Positions 52,716 to 60,662 of a DNA stretch of 60,662 nt are shown here, piece after piece (positions within the stretch are counted from its first letter, which is position 1; every line of letters starts with the position of its first letter). Below the pieces are notes generated by a model that did no database searches, was not told the origin of the DNA, and saw only the letters and a list, made by a program, of their open reading frames with translations. This DNA is from a bacterium (GTDB lineage Bacteria > UBP15 > UBA6099), in the NCBI GenBank assembly GCA_029564595.1, contig JAKQPS010000032.1, forward strand, positions 1-60,662. Reading direction: 5' to 3'. A program made the position numbers and the translations under genes.

Positions 52716-54119
52716 TCACTTGCCGAGCGCCTGCGCCGTCGCAACGCACGATCCGTCTGAAAAACCTAACTGCCTCTGCTTTACAATCCCGTCCGCCCCG
52801 ATGACCCACCACACCGGCACGGATGAAATCGCGTACGCCCTGAAACTCTCTCCGGTCGCGTCTATCAGAATGGGATACTCTATGTTGTTCTGGGCCGCGA
52901 AATTTTTCGCCTGTTCGGCATCCTGAAAGTTGTTTCCCGGCAAGACGGCGATGACTTTGAATCCACCGGGGGCATCCGACGCCTTGCCGCATTTGGCGGC
53001 GGCTACGAGGTGCTTGACGGTGTACGGGCAGCCGAGGGTTCCGAATATCAATTGTGCGCCATCTTTTCCCGCAAGCTCGCGAAGGCTGTGTTTCTCGCCT
53101 TTAAGATCGGGCAAAGAGAAATCCGGCGCTGGAAGGCCCACGAGCCTGTCCTGCTTCTGAGCGGAGAGTTCCATCTCCGACACCGGGAACGGAGGTATTC
53201 CGCCGCCGGCTACGGTTTGAGCCAGTCCGAGGAGCGTCGCGTCCCGGTAATTGTCGAGCGGGCCGGACGCAGCGGCCGCCCCGTCCACCCTCAGGGTCCC
53301 TTGCGCGTCCGTTATCATGTGATACGGCAGAGACTGGATTCCCATCATAGCGGCGGCGGGCGCGCCGAGGTCGAAATACAGCGGAACTCCTTTATTTGCC
53401 GACGCGTGTTTCGCCGCGAGACTTTGCGCGCTCTCTTCGTCTTCGGCGACTGCTATAGGGATAAACCGAACGCCCGGAGCGGTTTTGCCGAACTCCGCCG
53501 CCGCCTTCATCGCCGCTTCATACTGTTCGGCCTCCGGCGCATAGAAGAACGCGAACACCGCGGGTTTGCCCGCAAATGACGACGTGTAAACAACCTTGCC
53601 GGCGCCGTCCGTCAGTTTCGCTTCCGGTATCGTCAGCCCTATCATCGCCATTGACGATTCCATTCGTTTTCGCAGCGCGTCGTAATATTTCTTCTTTTCC
53701 GGCGTGGAGTCCAAAGTCTGCTTCTCATAGGTCAGAAATCTGAGAACCGCATCCATGCCGCCGTTGAAGCCGATAAGTTCCGCCGGGTTCCTCGGCGCAA
53801 GAATCTTCACCGCTTCCTGCATCCTGTTATTGGTTCTGCAAAAAACGATCATTGGCTTGCCGAGGTCAAGCTCGCCCACGCGGCTTTCGAGCGATTCGAC
53901 GGGGATTCCTATCGAATTCTTGAGTCTGAAAGCCTCGCGCTGATTGGCCAGCCTCACATCCAGAAGCAGGATTTCCGGTCTGCTCTCCATCAGGTCGATG
54001 AATTCCTCGACACCGACTTCCCTGTACGGTTTCGGCTCTGCGGCGAGCGCGGACGCCGTGAAAAAAACCGCCGCGAGCGCCGCGGCCATATTTGAGAGCG
54101 CCTTTGTTTTTTTTGTCAT
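52716..54119 (-). CDS. exported rhodanese and tandem thioredoxin-fold protein
   Basis: 467 residues, GGGAG upstream, Sec signal ending near SALAA|EP. A rhodanese domain at about 33-125 has the catalytic-loop Cys94 (FCRTNNR). Two AhpC/TSA-type thioredoxin-like domains follow, at about 150-310 and 325-467. The second contains FGTLGCPYTVKHL with one Cys in place of CxxC. It may move sulfane sulfur or reduce periplasmic thiols. The layout (two thioredoxin-like units, one lacking CxxC) echoes the 9477 protein. Confidence 0.85.
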   Translation of the reverse strand: MTKKTKALSNMAAALAAVFFTASALAAEPKPYREVGVEEFIDLMESRPEILLLDVRLANQREAFRLKNSIGIPVESLESRVGELDLGKPMIVFCRTNNRMQEAVKILAPRNPAELIGFNGGMDAVLRFLTYEKQTLDSTPEKKKYYDALRKRMESSMAMIGLTIPEAKLTDGAGKVVYTSSFAGKPAVFAFFYAPEAEQYEAAMKAAAEFGKTAPGVRFIPIAVAEDEESAQSLAAKHASANKGVPLYFDLGAPAAAMMGIQSLPYHMITDAQGTLRVDGAAAASGPLDNYRDATLLGLAQTVAGGGIPPFPVSEMELSAQKQDRLVGLPAPDFSLPDLKGEKHSLRELAGKDGAQLIFGTLGCPYTVKHLVAAAKCGKASDAPGGFKVIAVLPGNNFQDAEQAKNFAAQNNIEYPILIDATGESFRAYAISSVPVWWVIGADGIVKQRQLGFSDGSCVATAQALGK

Positions 54120-54218
54120 TTGTTTCTCCCTCAGGCATCATGCGAGCATCAATCAATATATCCGCAAACAGGAGATGTTTCAACCCGGAATGCTTCGGCT
54201 GACGCTGCGGGGCCGCGG

Positions 54219-55886
54219 CTAATCCAATCCTAATGTTCCGCCCGGATTCATGATGTTGTTCGGGTCCAGCCGCTGCTTTATCGCCCTGAATATTTCAAGC
54301 CCGGTGTCGCCCGACTGCTGCGGCATCCACGGCGCAAGCATCCTGCCCACTCCATGATGGTGGCTGAGCGATCCTCCGTTCTTCTTTATCGCGTCGATTA
54401 TTTTCTTCTGGTAATCGAGATAGTCGTTGTACTCGTCGCCCAGAATCATCCGGGACAAGAATATGAAATAAAGGTTGGTTCCATTTTCGTAGAAATGGGA
54501 GGCATGGACCATGCAGGCGGTGTGGGGCCGCGCTTTGACAACTTCCCGCACGCCCTTCCAAACGTCCATCAGGTTCGACCATGTCACCGATGTTTCTAAC
54601 GTGTCCGTCATCACCTGTATATCCATGAGGTCTTCGCGCATGTATGGGTCGGAATACCTGCCCTTCCACCATGACTTCACGGCTTTGGAGCCGAGGAAGA
54701 ACCCGCCGTATTTTGATCCGATTGCTTTAGCCTTCTTTTTAATCAGCGCCCCCGCGTCGGCGTCGCCCTCCGTCGAGCCGAGCAACAGGCAGCGGCTCAT
54801 GTCCTTGTATCCGAGCATCTTCAGAATCGAATCCACCAGGCTGCCTTCGATGTGATGCAGCTTAAGTCCGATGCTTGTCTCCTCCGGGTCGGAAATCCTC
54901 AACGCTGACGGGAACCCGAACTCGCCCTGCATTATCTCCCTGCACGCTGACACCGCGTCGTCCCACGTCTTGAAGATGAATGAGAAATACTGCCTGTTTT
55001 CGGGCCGGAACTTGCGAATTTTGATGGTCGCTTCAGTCATGACTCCGAACACGCCCTCGCATCCGAGGAATATCTGGTCGAGGTCGGGGCCTACGGACGC
55101 GCGGGGATAAGGCGGCGTGGCCACAAGCCCGGCGGGCGTCACCCACCTCTGCGATATCACTAAGTCTTCCGCCTTCCCATATCCGGTTGACTGCTGTCCG
55201 GCTCCCCTTGCGGCAATCCACCCGCCCACTGTCGAGAACTCGAACGACTGCGGAAAATGGCAGCACGTGTAGCCGCCCGGCGCGCTTTTCGTCTTGGTCG
55301 CGTTTAGCTGCGCTTCGAGGTCCGGTCCGTAGATGCCCGGCTGCACCTTCGCCGTCGAATCCTTCTCGTTCACCGAGAGAACTTTCTTCATGTGCCGCGT
55401 CATATCCAAGCATATTCCGCCCTTGGGAAACTCTATCGCCCGCGTCACGGACGACATCGCTCCGGCGGGAACCAAAGGTATCCCGTTCTTGTCGCAGAAC
55501 GAAACCACCGCCTTCACGTCGTCCTCTCCGCGCGGATACGCCACGCAGTCCGGCGGGTTCGTCACGTCGTTCTTGCGCATCCTTATTGCGTCGAAATATG
55601 TCTTGCCGTACGCGTGCTTTGCGCGGTCATAGTCGTCCGTAGACACGTTCTCCGCTCCGACAATCCCCTTCAACGCTTCCAGCTTGTCGGCGGAAAGCTT
55701 GCACGGCGCTTCCAGCTTCACCACGTCCAGCCCCGGCAGATGCGGCTTGGCCATATCCGAGTCTTTCAACCCGAACACATCTTTGATATAGCCCATCAAC
55801 TCTTTTTCCGGATGCTTGAACACGTCCGGCGCGCCCCACTTTAAAATCGATCTGTATGACTTTTTATCAAATTCGGAAATCCACAT
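54219..55886 (-). CDS. FAD-linked oxidase, alkyldihydroxyacetonephosphate-synthase-like
   Basis: 555 residues, GGAGA upstream. FAD_binding_4 domain: VSFCDKNGIPLVPAGAMSSV, then HFPQSFEFSTVGGWIAARGA. The C-terminal cap has SHHHGVGRM with His509-His511, the AGPS/ADPS signature used to exchange the acyl chain of acyl-DHAP for a fatty alcohol, forming ether lipids. Related lactate or glycolate oxidases lack this triple His. A true alkyl-DHAP synthase is therefore possible, but bacterial homologues of other activities exist and no acyl-DHAP enzymes are adjacent. Confidence 0.8.
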   Translation of the reverse strand: MWISEFDKKSYRSILKWGAPDVFKHPEKELMGYIKDVFGLKDSDMAKPHLPGLDVVKLEAPCKLSADKLEALKGIVGAENVSTDDYDRAKHAYGKTYFDAIRMRKNDVTNPPDCVAYPRGEDDVKAVVSFCDKNGIPLVPAGAMSSVTRAIEFPKGGICLDMTRHMKKVLSVNEKDSTAKVQPGIYGPDLEAQLNATKTKSAPGGYTCCHFPQSFEFSTVGGWIAARGAGQQSTGYGKAEDLVISQRWVTPAGLVATPPYPRASVGPDLDQIFLGCEGVFGVMTEATIKIRKFRPENRQYFSFIFKTWDDAVSACREIMQGEFGFPSALRISDPEETSIGLKLHHIEGSLVDSILKMLGYKDMSRCLLLGSTEGDADAGALIKKKAKAIGSKYGGFFLGSKAVKSWWKGRYSDPYMREDLMDIQVMTDTLETSVTWSNLMDVWKGVREVVKARPHTACMVHASHFYENGTNLYFIFLSRMILGDEYNDYLDYQKKIIDAIKKNGGSLSHHHGVGRMLAPWMPQQSGDTGLEIFRAIKQRLDPNNIMNPGGTLGLD

Positions 55887-56380
55887 GGCGTCTCCTTCCG
55901 CGCCGCGAACGCTCCCGCGCTCCCGCGCCTGACTGGTACAATATAATAGAAATCACCCAGCTTTGAAAGAACCCCCGCGCGCCGCGCGGGTTTAATAACA
56001 AAAGCATAAGATGAAGATGAAGGCCAAATTGACAGGTTTTTTCAGCGCATTTGTATTGCAGACGCAATTCACGAATTGCCAGCCGCGCTTGCGAGATAAG
56101 ACGCGAACGCGCCAGACTCAAATCAGCCCGACCACCCCCTCATCGTCGCCTTGACTCAAATAACACAAGCTGTCATTTGCCGCAACAAACCCGCTGCCGA
56201 AAATCGGCGATTGCTTAAGCTCAAGGCCGAGGTGTTCGTGATTGCTCAACACATGCGCCTTTGCGCATCAGCGCGTAACAGTCATTTGTAGCCATCGCTA
56301 ATTTGTGATACTATTGGCCAAATCAACCATTAATGATTTTGACCCAAAAGGAATTCGCTAATGATTCGGCAGGATAAGGA
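55887..56380. other. gene-free stretch with promoter of the cyclase operon
   Basis: No gene is seen in this divergent gap. It contains the palindrome CAATTCACGAATTG (56065-56078) and a promoter at 56286-56314. Most of the rest shows nothing. Confidence 0.5.
56286..56314 (+). promoter_or_regulatory. promoter of the split cyclase operon
   Basis: TTGTAG (56286-56291) and TACTAT (56309-56314), 17-base spacer, about 66 bp before the first cyclase ATG, which has GGATAAGGA directly upstream. Confidence 0.5.
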
Positions 56381-57895
56381 ATGACAGAGGCAATTCAGAA
56401 GCGGCGAATTATCCCGGACAGAATGAAATGGGTTATTATTATTGGAGAACTCTTTTTAATATATGCTCTTGTTCTAATTACAACCTATCTGGATGCGCCC
56501 TTCCACAATCTTCTTCGCTTTCTTGTGCTTTTTCCGATGTTTCACGCCGGCGCGACTTTTGGGCACAAGGGCGGTTTTCTCGCCAGCCTTCTGGCCATAT
56601 TCCTATTTGTCCCGATCATCAAATATGACACTCCTGAAGCAATGTACCATTTCCCGGTGCCGGCATCAATGTTGCTGTTCACGCTTTTCGCCTTGTTCGG
56701 AATTCTGGTTGGGGGCACAGTAGGCGAAGCAAGGAAATCCCGCGAATATCTCGAAACAATGTCTAAAGTTCTTCTGGAAATATTCAGAGAGCCGGATGAG
56801 CGTTCAATAATCCGGCGTTCGTGCATAGAGGCGGCGGCCATAACAGGAGCCGCCGGAGGCGCATTCCTTCTTATCGGAGACGAAGAACAAGACGCTGCTG
56901 AATGGCGTATTCTTGATATGTCCGCGGACGACAATAACAACGAGCCAACGCCCGGGTTGGCCCCCGACAACATTTTAGCGCGTTGCGCCATGCGGAATAT
57001 GTCCTTTATAACAAACAGCGCGGGAAATGATGAGAGGGTGACCCTCGGTCCCCGCGCCGCCGCAGTAAGGTCAATAATAGCTGTGCCGGTTTCTTTCGAA
57101 CAAACAGTTTACGGCGCATTCGTTGTCGTCAAAGGAGAAAACAGAGATAACTTTGCTGAAAAAGAGCTTTCCATCTTAAAAACCATAGCCGAAACCGCCG
57201 GAGGGGCGATACATAACTTGAGACAGGAAAGAAAACGGCAGGAAGAAAAACTCCGCGAAAAACAAATGCGAGACCTGTTCTCAAGATACAGCGCCCCGGC
57301 AATAGTCGACTATGTGCTTGAACATCCCGATCTGCTGTCCAGCCGCCGGCAGGAAGTGACTGTGCTGGTTTCGGACATAAGGGGTTTCACTGCGTTTTCG
57401 GAAACAACCGCGCCTGAAGAAGTCGTCGCCCAATTGAACGAGTACTTCACCGCTATGGTTGACGTCATCTTCGAGAATAATGGCATAATAGACAAATTCA
57501 TAGGCGACTGCATAATCGCATATTGGGGAGCTCCGGCCCCCGACGCGCAACACTCCACAAACGCCATACGGGCCGCGTCAGCCATGTCTCGCGCTCTGGA
57601 CAACCTCAACATTGTTTGGGCGCGTCGAGGGCTGAGGCCTTTTTCGTCCGGCATTGCCATTCATACGTGCGATGTGTTGATGGGCAATATCGGCGACGAC
57701 AGAAAACTGGCGTTCACTATTATGGGCGATGAAGTGGATAAAGCAATTAGAATGGAATCAGCCACAAAAGCGCTTGGCGCAAAAATAATCGTATCGGAAA
57801 CGGCGGCGCGAGCGTCCGGCTTCAGTCTGTCGCCTCTTGGCGATGCTCCGGCTGAATTAGGCGGCCTTTTCACTTTCGCCGGAGATGAATTATGA
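56381..57895 (+). CDS. cyclase subunit A: 4-TM, GAF, class III cyclase domain lacking catalytic Asn (C1-like)
   Basis: 504 residues. Four membrane segments (about 14-35, 45-62, 66-82, 90-112), then a GAF domain (about 130-290), then the cyclase domain (about 325-504). The metal residues are intact: Asp332 (VSDIRGFT) and Asp376 (IGDCIIA), as is Lys372. But the transition-state Asn is Asp453 (GDEVDKAIRMES; Arg457 kept), and the VKGK-type phosphate-contact segment is replaced by LGGLFTFAG. Alone it should not form a full homodimeric site. It matches the metal-binding C1 half of mammalian adenylyl cyclase. Its stop overlaps the next start (ATGA). Confidence 0.9.
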   Translation: MTEAIQKRRIIPDRMKWVIIIGELFLIYALVLITTYLDAPFHNLLRFLVLFPMFHAGATFGHKGGFLASLLAIFLFVPIIKYDTPEAMYHFPVPASMLLFTLFALFGILVGGTVGEARKSREYLETMSKVLLEIFREPDERSIIRRSCIEAAAITGAAGGAFLLIGDEEQDAAEWRILDMSADDNNNEPTPGLAPDNILARCAMRNMSFITNSAGNDERVTLGPRAAAVRSIIAVPVSFEQTVYGAFVVVKGENRDNFAEKELSILKTIAETAGGAIHNLRQERKRQEEKLREKQMRDLFSRYSAPAIVDYVLEHPDLLSSRRQEVTVLVSDIRGFTAFSETTAPEEVVAQLNEYFTAMVDVIFENNGIIDKFIGDCIIAYWGAPAPDAQHSTNAIRAASAMSRALDNLNIVWARRGLRPFSSGIAIHTCDVLMGNIGDDRKLAFTIMGDEVDKAIRMESATKALGAKIIVSETAARASGFSLSPLGDAPAELGGLFTFAGDEL

Positions 57896-58827
57896 AAATA
57901 GTCAGCGAAACAATAGGAAGCAAATTAGTCCAGCGCCCGGATTTTAAGGACAGCGATATGACCGGCATTATTGCGGACATAAGCATTAATAGCGATTGGC
58001 GCGCGGAGTGGAAAGCGCCGGGCATATTCAGCCGGCCATTGATGCTTGTCGCCGCCGCTGTTCTTTGCGTCGCGGGCATAATCGCGGGAGTTTTTTCCAT
58101 TCTTTATGCAAAAAACATTATCAGCGTCACAGTAAAAGACTGCCTCGTAGGCTCTTATATCTTCATCATGTACGGAAGCGCCCTTCTCCTTTCCGGAAAG
58201 CTCGACAGGAAACGCGCGGCGGCGCTGACACTCAGCGTGATTGCTTTTCAAGCGTGGAACACGCTGTTTTTTCACACGCCGCATTTGGCGGTTTTTGTAA
58301 TCGTTTTGGGTCTCTGGCTTCCTTTCTACTGGCTATGGACCGATCCTGAATCGATGAAGGAAATTGGACTCGTGAAAACCGGCATAGCGATGAACCTTCT
58401 GGCCGGCATAGCGATGTCCGCCGCGTTTGTTTCATACATCGCATGGGGAATGGCTAATTTCGGCTTCTCATTCGAGATTGAGATATGGAGACTGATAGTT
58501 AATTCCGCGCAGGTTCTTCCCATGTTCCTTGCAATATTCGCCTTTTTTTTCATGGTCTGGGAAAAACTTAGATTGACCGGTCTGTCATCCATGTCCATGC
58601 TTGTGGCTCTCGTCATTTTATCGGCGTCCTTAAACGCGCCTAATTTCATTCTTTTCGGCGCAGCCTCAGACACGCCGTTTGTCATTACGCTCGCGGGCTT
58701 CACCGCGATTACAGTCATCATGGCTTTGACTACATCCGTCGTCTTCTCGACATTTAGAAGCGCTCTTCCTGCCGCGTGCCTTTTTACGGCTATGTCCGCG
58801 CTTCTTTTTATGGCCGGCCTTGTATGA
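57892..58827 (+). CDS. polytopic membrane protein between the two cyclase genes
   Basis: 311 residues, about eight membrane segments after a 45-residue soluble N-terminus. ATG overlaps the stop of cyclase A, and its own TGA overlaps the ATG of cyclase B. I do not recognise the family; the segments (for example LMLVAAAVLCVAGIIAGVFS) resemble sensor or receptor-type 7-8-TM bundles. The overlaps imply co-production with both cyclases, so a membrane partner or sensor is inferred. Confidence 0.85.
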   Translation: MKIVSETIGSKLVQRPDFKDSDMTGIIADISINSDWRAEWKAPGIFSRPLMLVAAAVLCVAGIIAGVFSILYAKNIISVTVKDCLVGSYIFIMYGSALLLSGKLDRKRAAALTLSVIAFQAWNTLFFHTPHLAVFVIVLGLWLPFYWLWTDPESMKEIGLVKTGIAMNLLAGIAMSAAFVSYIAWGMANFGFSFEIEIWRLIVNSAQVLPMFLAIFAFFFMVWEKLRLTGLSSMSMLVALVILSASLNAPNFILFGAASDTPFVITLAGFTAITVIMALTTSVVFSTFRSALPAACLFTAMSALLFMAGLV

Positions 58828-60284
58828 AAAAGACTGCGATTCTTACAACATTGTCTTTCATTTCACTTGCGATTATTCATGTCGCGCATCATTTCGAATG
58901 GGAGCTTTTCGGCTGGTCGCGCCTGACCATAGCGGCGCCTGTCATTTACGCCGCCTACAACTTCCGCCGCTCGAAGGCAATACCCGCGGCAGCAATCATT
59001 GTCTTGGCCCAAACGCCGCTTGCCATTAGCAAATACGCGGCGCAAAAACCATTTTGCGCTTCGGAAATCCTGATTGTGGGAACTATCACTGCGGTCATCA
59101 GCGTGATTATGGGACGCGTTTTCCGCAAAGAAAAGGAAAATTCCGAAACCATTAAACAGACCTATTCTCTGATCGGATCGATACGAAAGAGCATTGAAGA
59201 GGACAGCCTTCTTTCACGGCTTGAAGACATTTTCGCCGTAAAAGGCAAATCCGTCGAGGCGACGACTTATCTTATTAGAGATGACGGCGCGCTCGTCGCG
59301 AGAGCGAATCCCGGCGGCGAACCGTTCCCGCCGTCGCACCTTTACTACGATATTGCCGAAAAAAACGAAATGGTTTTGATTCCCAAGCCTTCGTTGGACC
59401 ATCGGTTGAAAGGCGTCGAACATCTGAAAAGCCTTGATTCAATTTCCCAGCTTGCTGTTTTTCCAATTTTTTATGGCGGTCGCGCGCGAGGGCTTATCTC
59501 GGTTGCGAATCATGACACAGAGAAATTTGACAGAGAAAACATCGCTTATTTCGCGGCAATGAAACAAGCGGTCGAAAGCGCTCTCGACCTAGGAGTTAAG
59601 CTTCGCGAAAGAATAAATCATGAAATGCGCCGACATAAGATGAAAACCGCCTTTTCCTCCTACCTTTCGCAGCCGGTTGCGGAGGAAATCCTCAAAAGTC
59701 CCGGCATTTCACTCCCCGGAGGAGAGGTCCGCGATGTGACAGTCATGTTCGTGGAAGCGACCAGCTTCAGAGAACTTACGAGAGAAATCACCCCGGAAGA
59801 AGCCTTGTCGCGGCTTAATGTGTTTTTTTCTGTCGCGCTCGACACAATATTCGAATATGAAGGAACCGTCGATAAATATATCGGCGAAAGCGTGATGGCC
59901 TTCTGGGGAGCCCCTTTGCCCTTGATCGACAAAGAGGAGCGCGCCGTGAATTGCGCGCTGACGCTCTTGGATAGAGTTCGGAAACTGAACAGCGATTGGG
60001 GCGCTCAAGGCAGACAATCATTTAACATAAGCATCGGCGTTAACTCCGGCCCTGTGGTTGCAGGCAACATCGGCAGCGTCCGCCGAATGGAATACACTGT
60101 CATCGGAGACACCGTAAATGTCGCCGCGCGTATTAAATCATTGTCTTCCGATAAAGGCTTCCCTGTCCTCGTCAGCGACAACACTTTCGAGAAAACCAAA
60201 ACAAAGTTTCAGTTTGAAGAAAAGCTCTGTGTTTCGGTAAAGGGAAAAACCAAGGAACTAATAGTTTATAAGATAAAAACATAG
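58824..60284 (+). CDS. cyclase subunit B: 4-TM, GAF, class III cyclase domain with Glu at both metal sites (C2-like)
   Basis: 486 residues from ATG 58824, overlapping the upstream stop. Four N-terminal membrane segments, a GAF domain (about 130-270), then the cyclase domain (about 305-486). Both metal Asp are Glu: Glu311 (FVEATSFR) and Glu355 (IGESVMA). The other residues stay: Lys351, Thr in MEYTVIGD, Asn432 and Arg436 (GDTVNVAARIK), and Lys473 in the VKGK segment. This is the C2-like pattern, complementary to subunit A, with the same domain plan. Confidence 0.9.
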   Translation: MKKTAILTTLSFISLAIIHVAHHFEWELFGWSRLTIAAPVIYAAYNFRRSKAIPAAAIIVLAQTPLAISKYAAQKPFCASEILIVGTITAVISVIMGRVFRKEKENSETIKQTYSLIGSIRKSIEEDSLLSRLEDIFAVKGKSVEATTYLIRDDGALVARANPGGEPFPPSHLYYDIAEKNEMVLIPKPSLDHRLKGVEHLKSLDSISQLAVFPIFYGGRARGLISVANHDTEKFDRENIAYFAAMKQAVESALDLGVKLRERINHEMRRHKMKTAFSSYLSQPVAEEILKSPGISLPGGEVRDVTVMFVEATSFRELTREITPEEALSRLNVFFSVALDTIFEYEGTVDKYIGESVMAFWGAPLPLIDKEERAVNCALTLLDRVRKLNSDWGAQGRQSFNISIGVNSGPVVAGNIGSVRRMEYTVIGDTVNVAARIKSLSSDKGFPVLVSDNTFEKTKTKFQFEEKLCVSVKGKTKELIVYKIKT

Positions 60285-60479
60285 GCTGGGGCTTCATTGT
60301 CTTTGAAGCATGGACGAGCGGAGAGCTCCCTTGCCCATTTTCGCGCTGTGTTATGCGCCCATTAATAATCATCATTCATCCCAAAATGACGGATTCAGGT
60401 CAAAAACCTTTTCCCAATATCTTTTCCCATGAGCGCGGCGAAGCGGAGGCGCGAACGCGCCCGCTCCGCCGCGCGCATA

Positions 60480-60530
60480 GAAACGTTTTGAAAGGGTTTT
60501 TAAGGGAAAACTTTTTCAAAAGTTTTCCTT
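60480..60530 (+). repeat. hairpin repeat, copy 3
   Basis: GAAACGTTTTGAA (60480-60492), then a stem of AAGGGAAAA and TTTTCCTT around CTTTTTCAAAAG (60502-60530). It lies between the convergent cyclase operon and the gene entering from the right, where it could terminate both. The rest of 60285-60608 holds no gene. Confidence 0.7.
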
Positions 60531-60608
60531 AACTCTTACTCTTACTCTCACTCTTTTTTCTTCTTTTTCTATCCTTTTTTCCCAAACGCGCGACGCTGGC
60601 GCGGCGCG

Positions 60609-60662
60609 TTATCTCGCGTCGTACAGAGGGTCGCAGAGAAGCGTGTTTGCGGAAACCGGGAC
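60609..60662 (-). CDS. 3' end of a minus-strand gene cut by the window edge
   Basis: The frame is open from the right edge to TAA at 60609-60611, encoding 17 residues ending SANTLLCDPLYDAR, which looks like a real protein end. It is too short to name. Confidence 0.4.
   Translation of the reverse strand, partial: VPVSANTLLCDPLYDAR

Noticed and set aside
1-60662. tRNA and rRNA genes
   Set aside because: No T-arm plus acceptor pattern or rRNA segment was seen on either strand by eye.

Overview
The window is about 60.7 kb of GC-rich chromosome from a Gram-negative, probably flagellated bacterium. The Gram-negative reading rests on Sec, lipoprotein and Tat export signals, a proteobacterial-type 6S RNA and an FlgT-like periplasmic protein. 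The genes are mostly housekeeping or accessory genes in short operons. I cannot assign a phylum from sequence alone. The mix of a phenylacetate-CoA ligase/ACT pair, an orphan RACo-type corrinoid activator, an alkyl-DHAP-synthase-like flavoprotein and plant-type PFK points to an environmental, possibly anaerobic lineage. There are no tRNA or rRNA genes, no CRISPR array and no intact insertion sequence.

Layout. 1-1100: repeat-rich gene desert. 1.1-8 kb: zinc-ribbon membrane protein, three exported metallophosphoesterases, DNA polymerase IV with its DUF6504-type partner. 8-13.1 kb: phosphofructokinase, a TlpA-like thioredoxin, 6S RNA, thioredoxin, aroQ and an M24 aminopeptidase. 13.5-19.9 kb (minus strand): hybrid sensor kinase, unknown secreted protein, PIG-L deacetylase, creatininase-family amidohydrolase and a RelE-type toxin-antitoxin pair. 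20-28 kb: propeller/TPR protein, aminotransferase, paaK plus ACT regulator, FlgT-like protein. 28-41.8 kb: sensor kinase, fourth phosphoesterase, lipoate ligase family protein, SRPBCC-like protein, nitroreductase, glycosyltransferases, GPH transporter, inositol phosphatase family protein, and a TetR gene bracketed by identical palindromes. 42-48 kb: DUF2804 protein with a Tat-like signal, a 919-residue flagellin, RACo-like protein. 48.4-55.9 kb: a PhnD-like binding protein overlapping a class III cyclase, RdgB, a rhodanese-thioredoxin protein, alkyl-DHAP-synthase-like protein. 56.3-60.3 kb: a three-gene operon of two degenerate class III cyclases with a polytopic membrane protein between them.

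The most striking feature is this last operon. The first cyclase keeps both metal-binding Asp residues but has lost the catalytic Asn and the phosphate-contacting Lys region. The second has Glu at both metal positions but keeps Asn, Arg and Lys. Paired, they would form one complete active site and one dead site, which is the C1/C2 logic of mammalian transmembrane adenylyl cyclases, here split between two membrane proteins joined by overlapping start and stop codons. A third, residue-complete cyclase upstream is translationally coupled to a solute-binding protein, so the region appears rich in cyclic-nucleotide signalling.

Other structures worth note: a dispersed hairpin family whose arms change while staying complementary, a decayed short-repeat array at 231-490, and a well-formed TetR promoter/operator.
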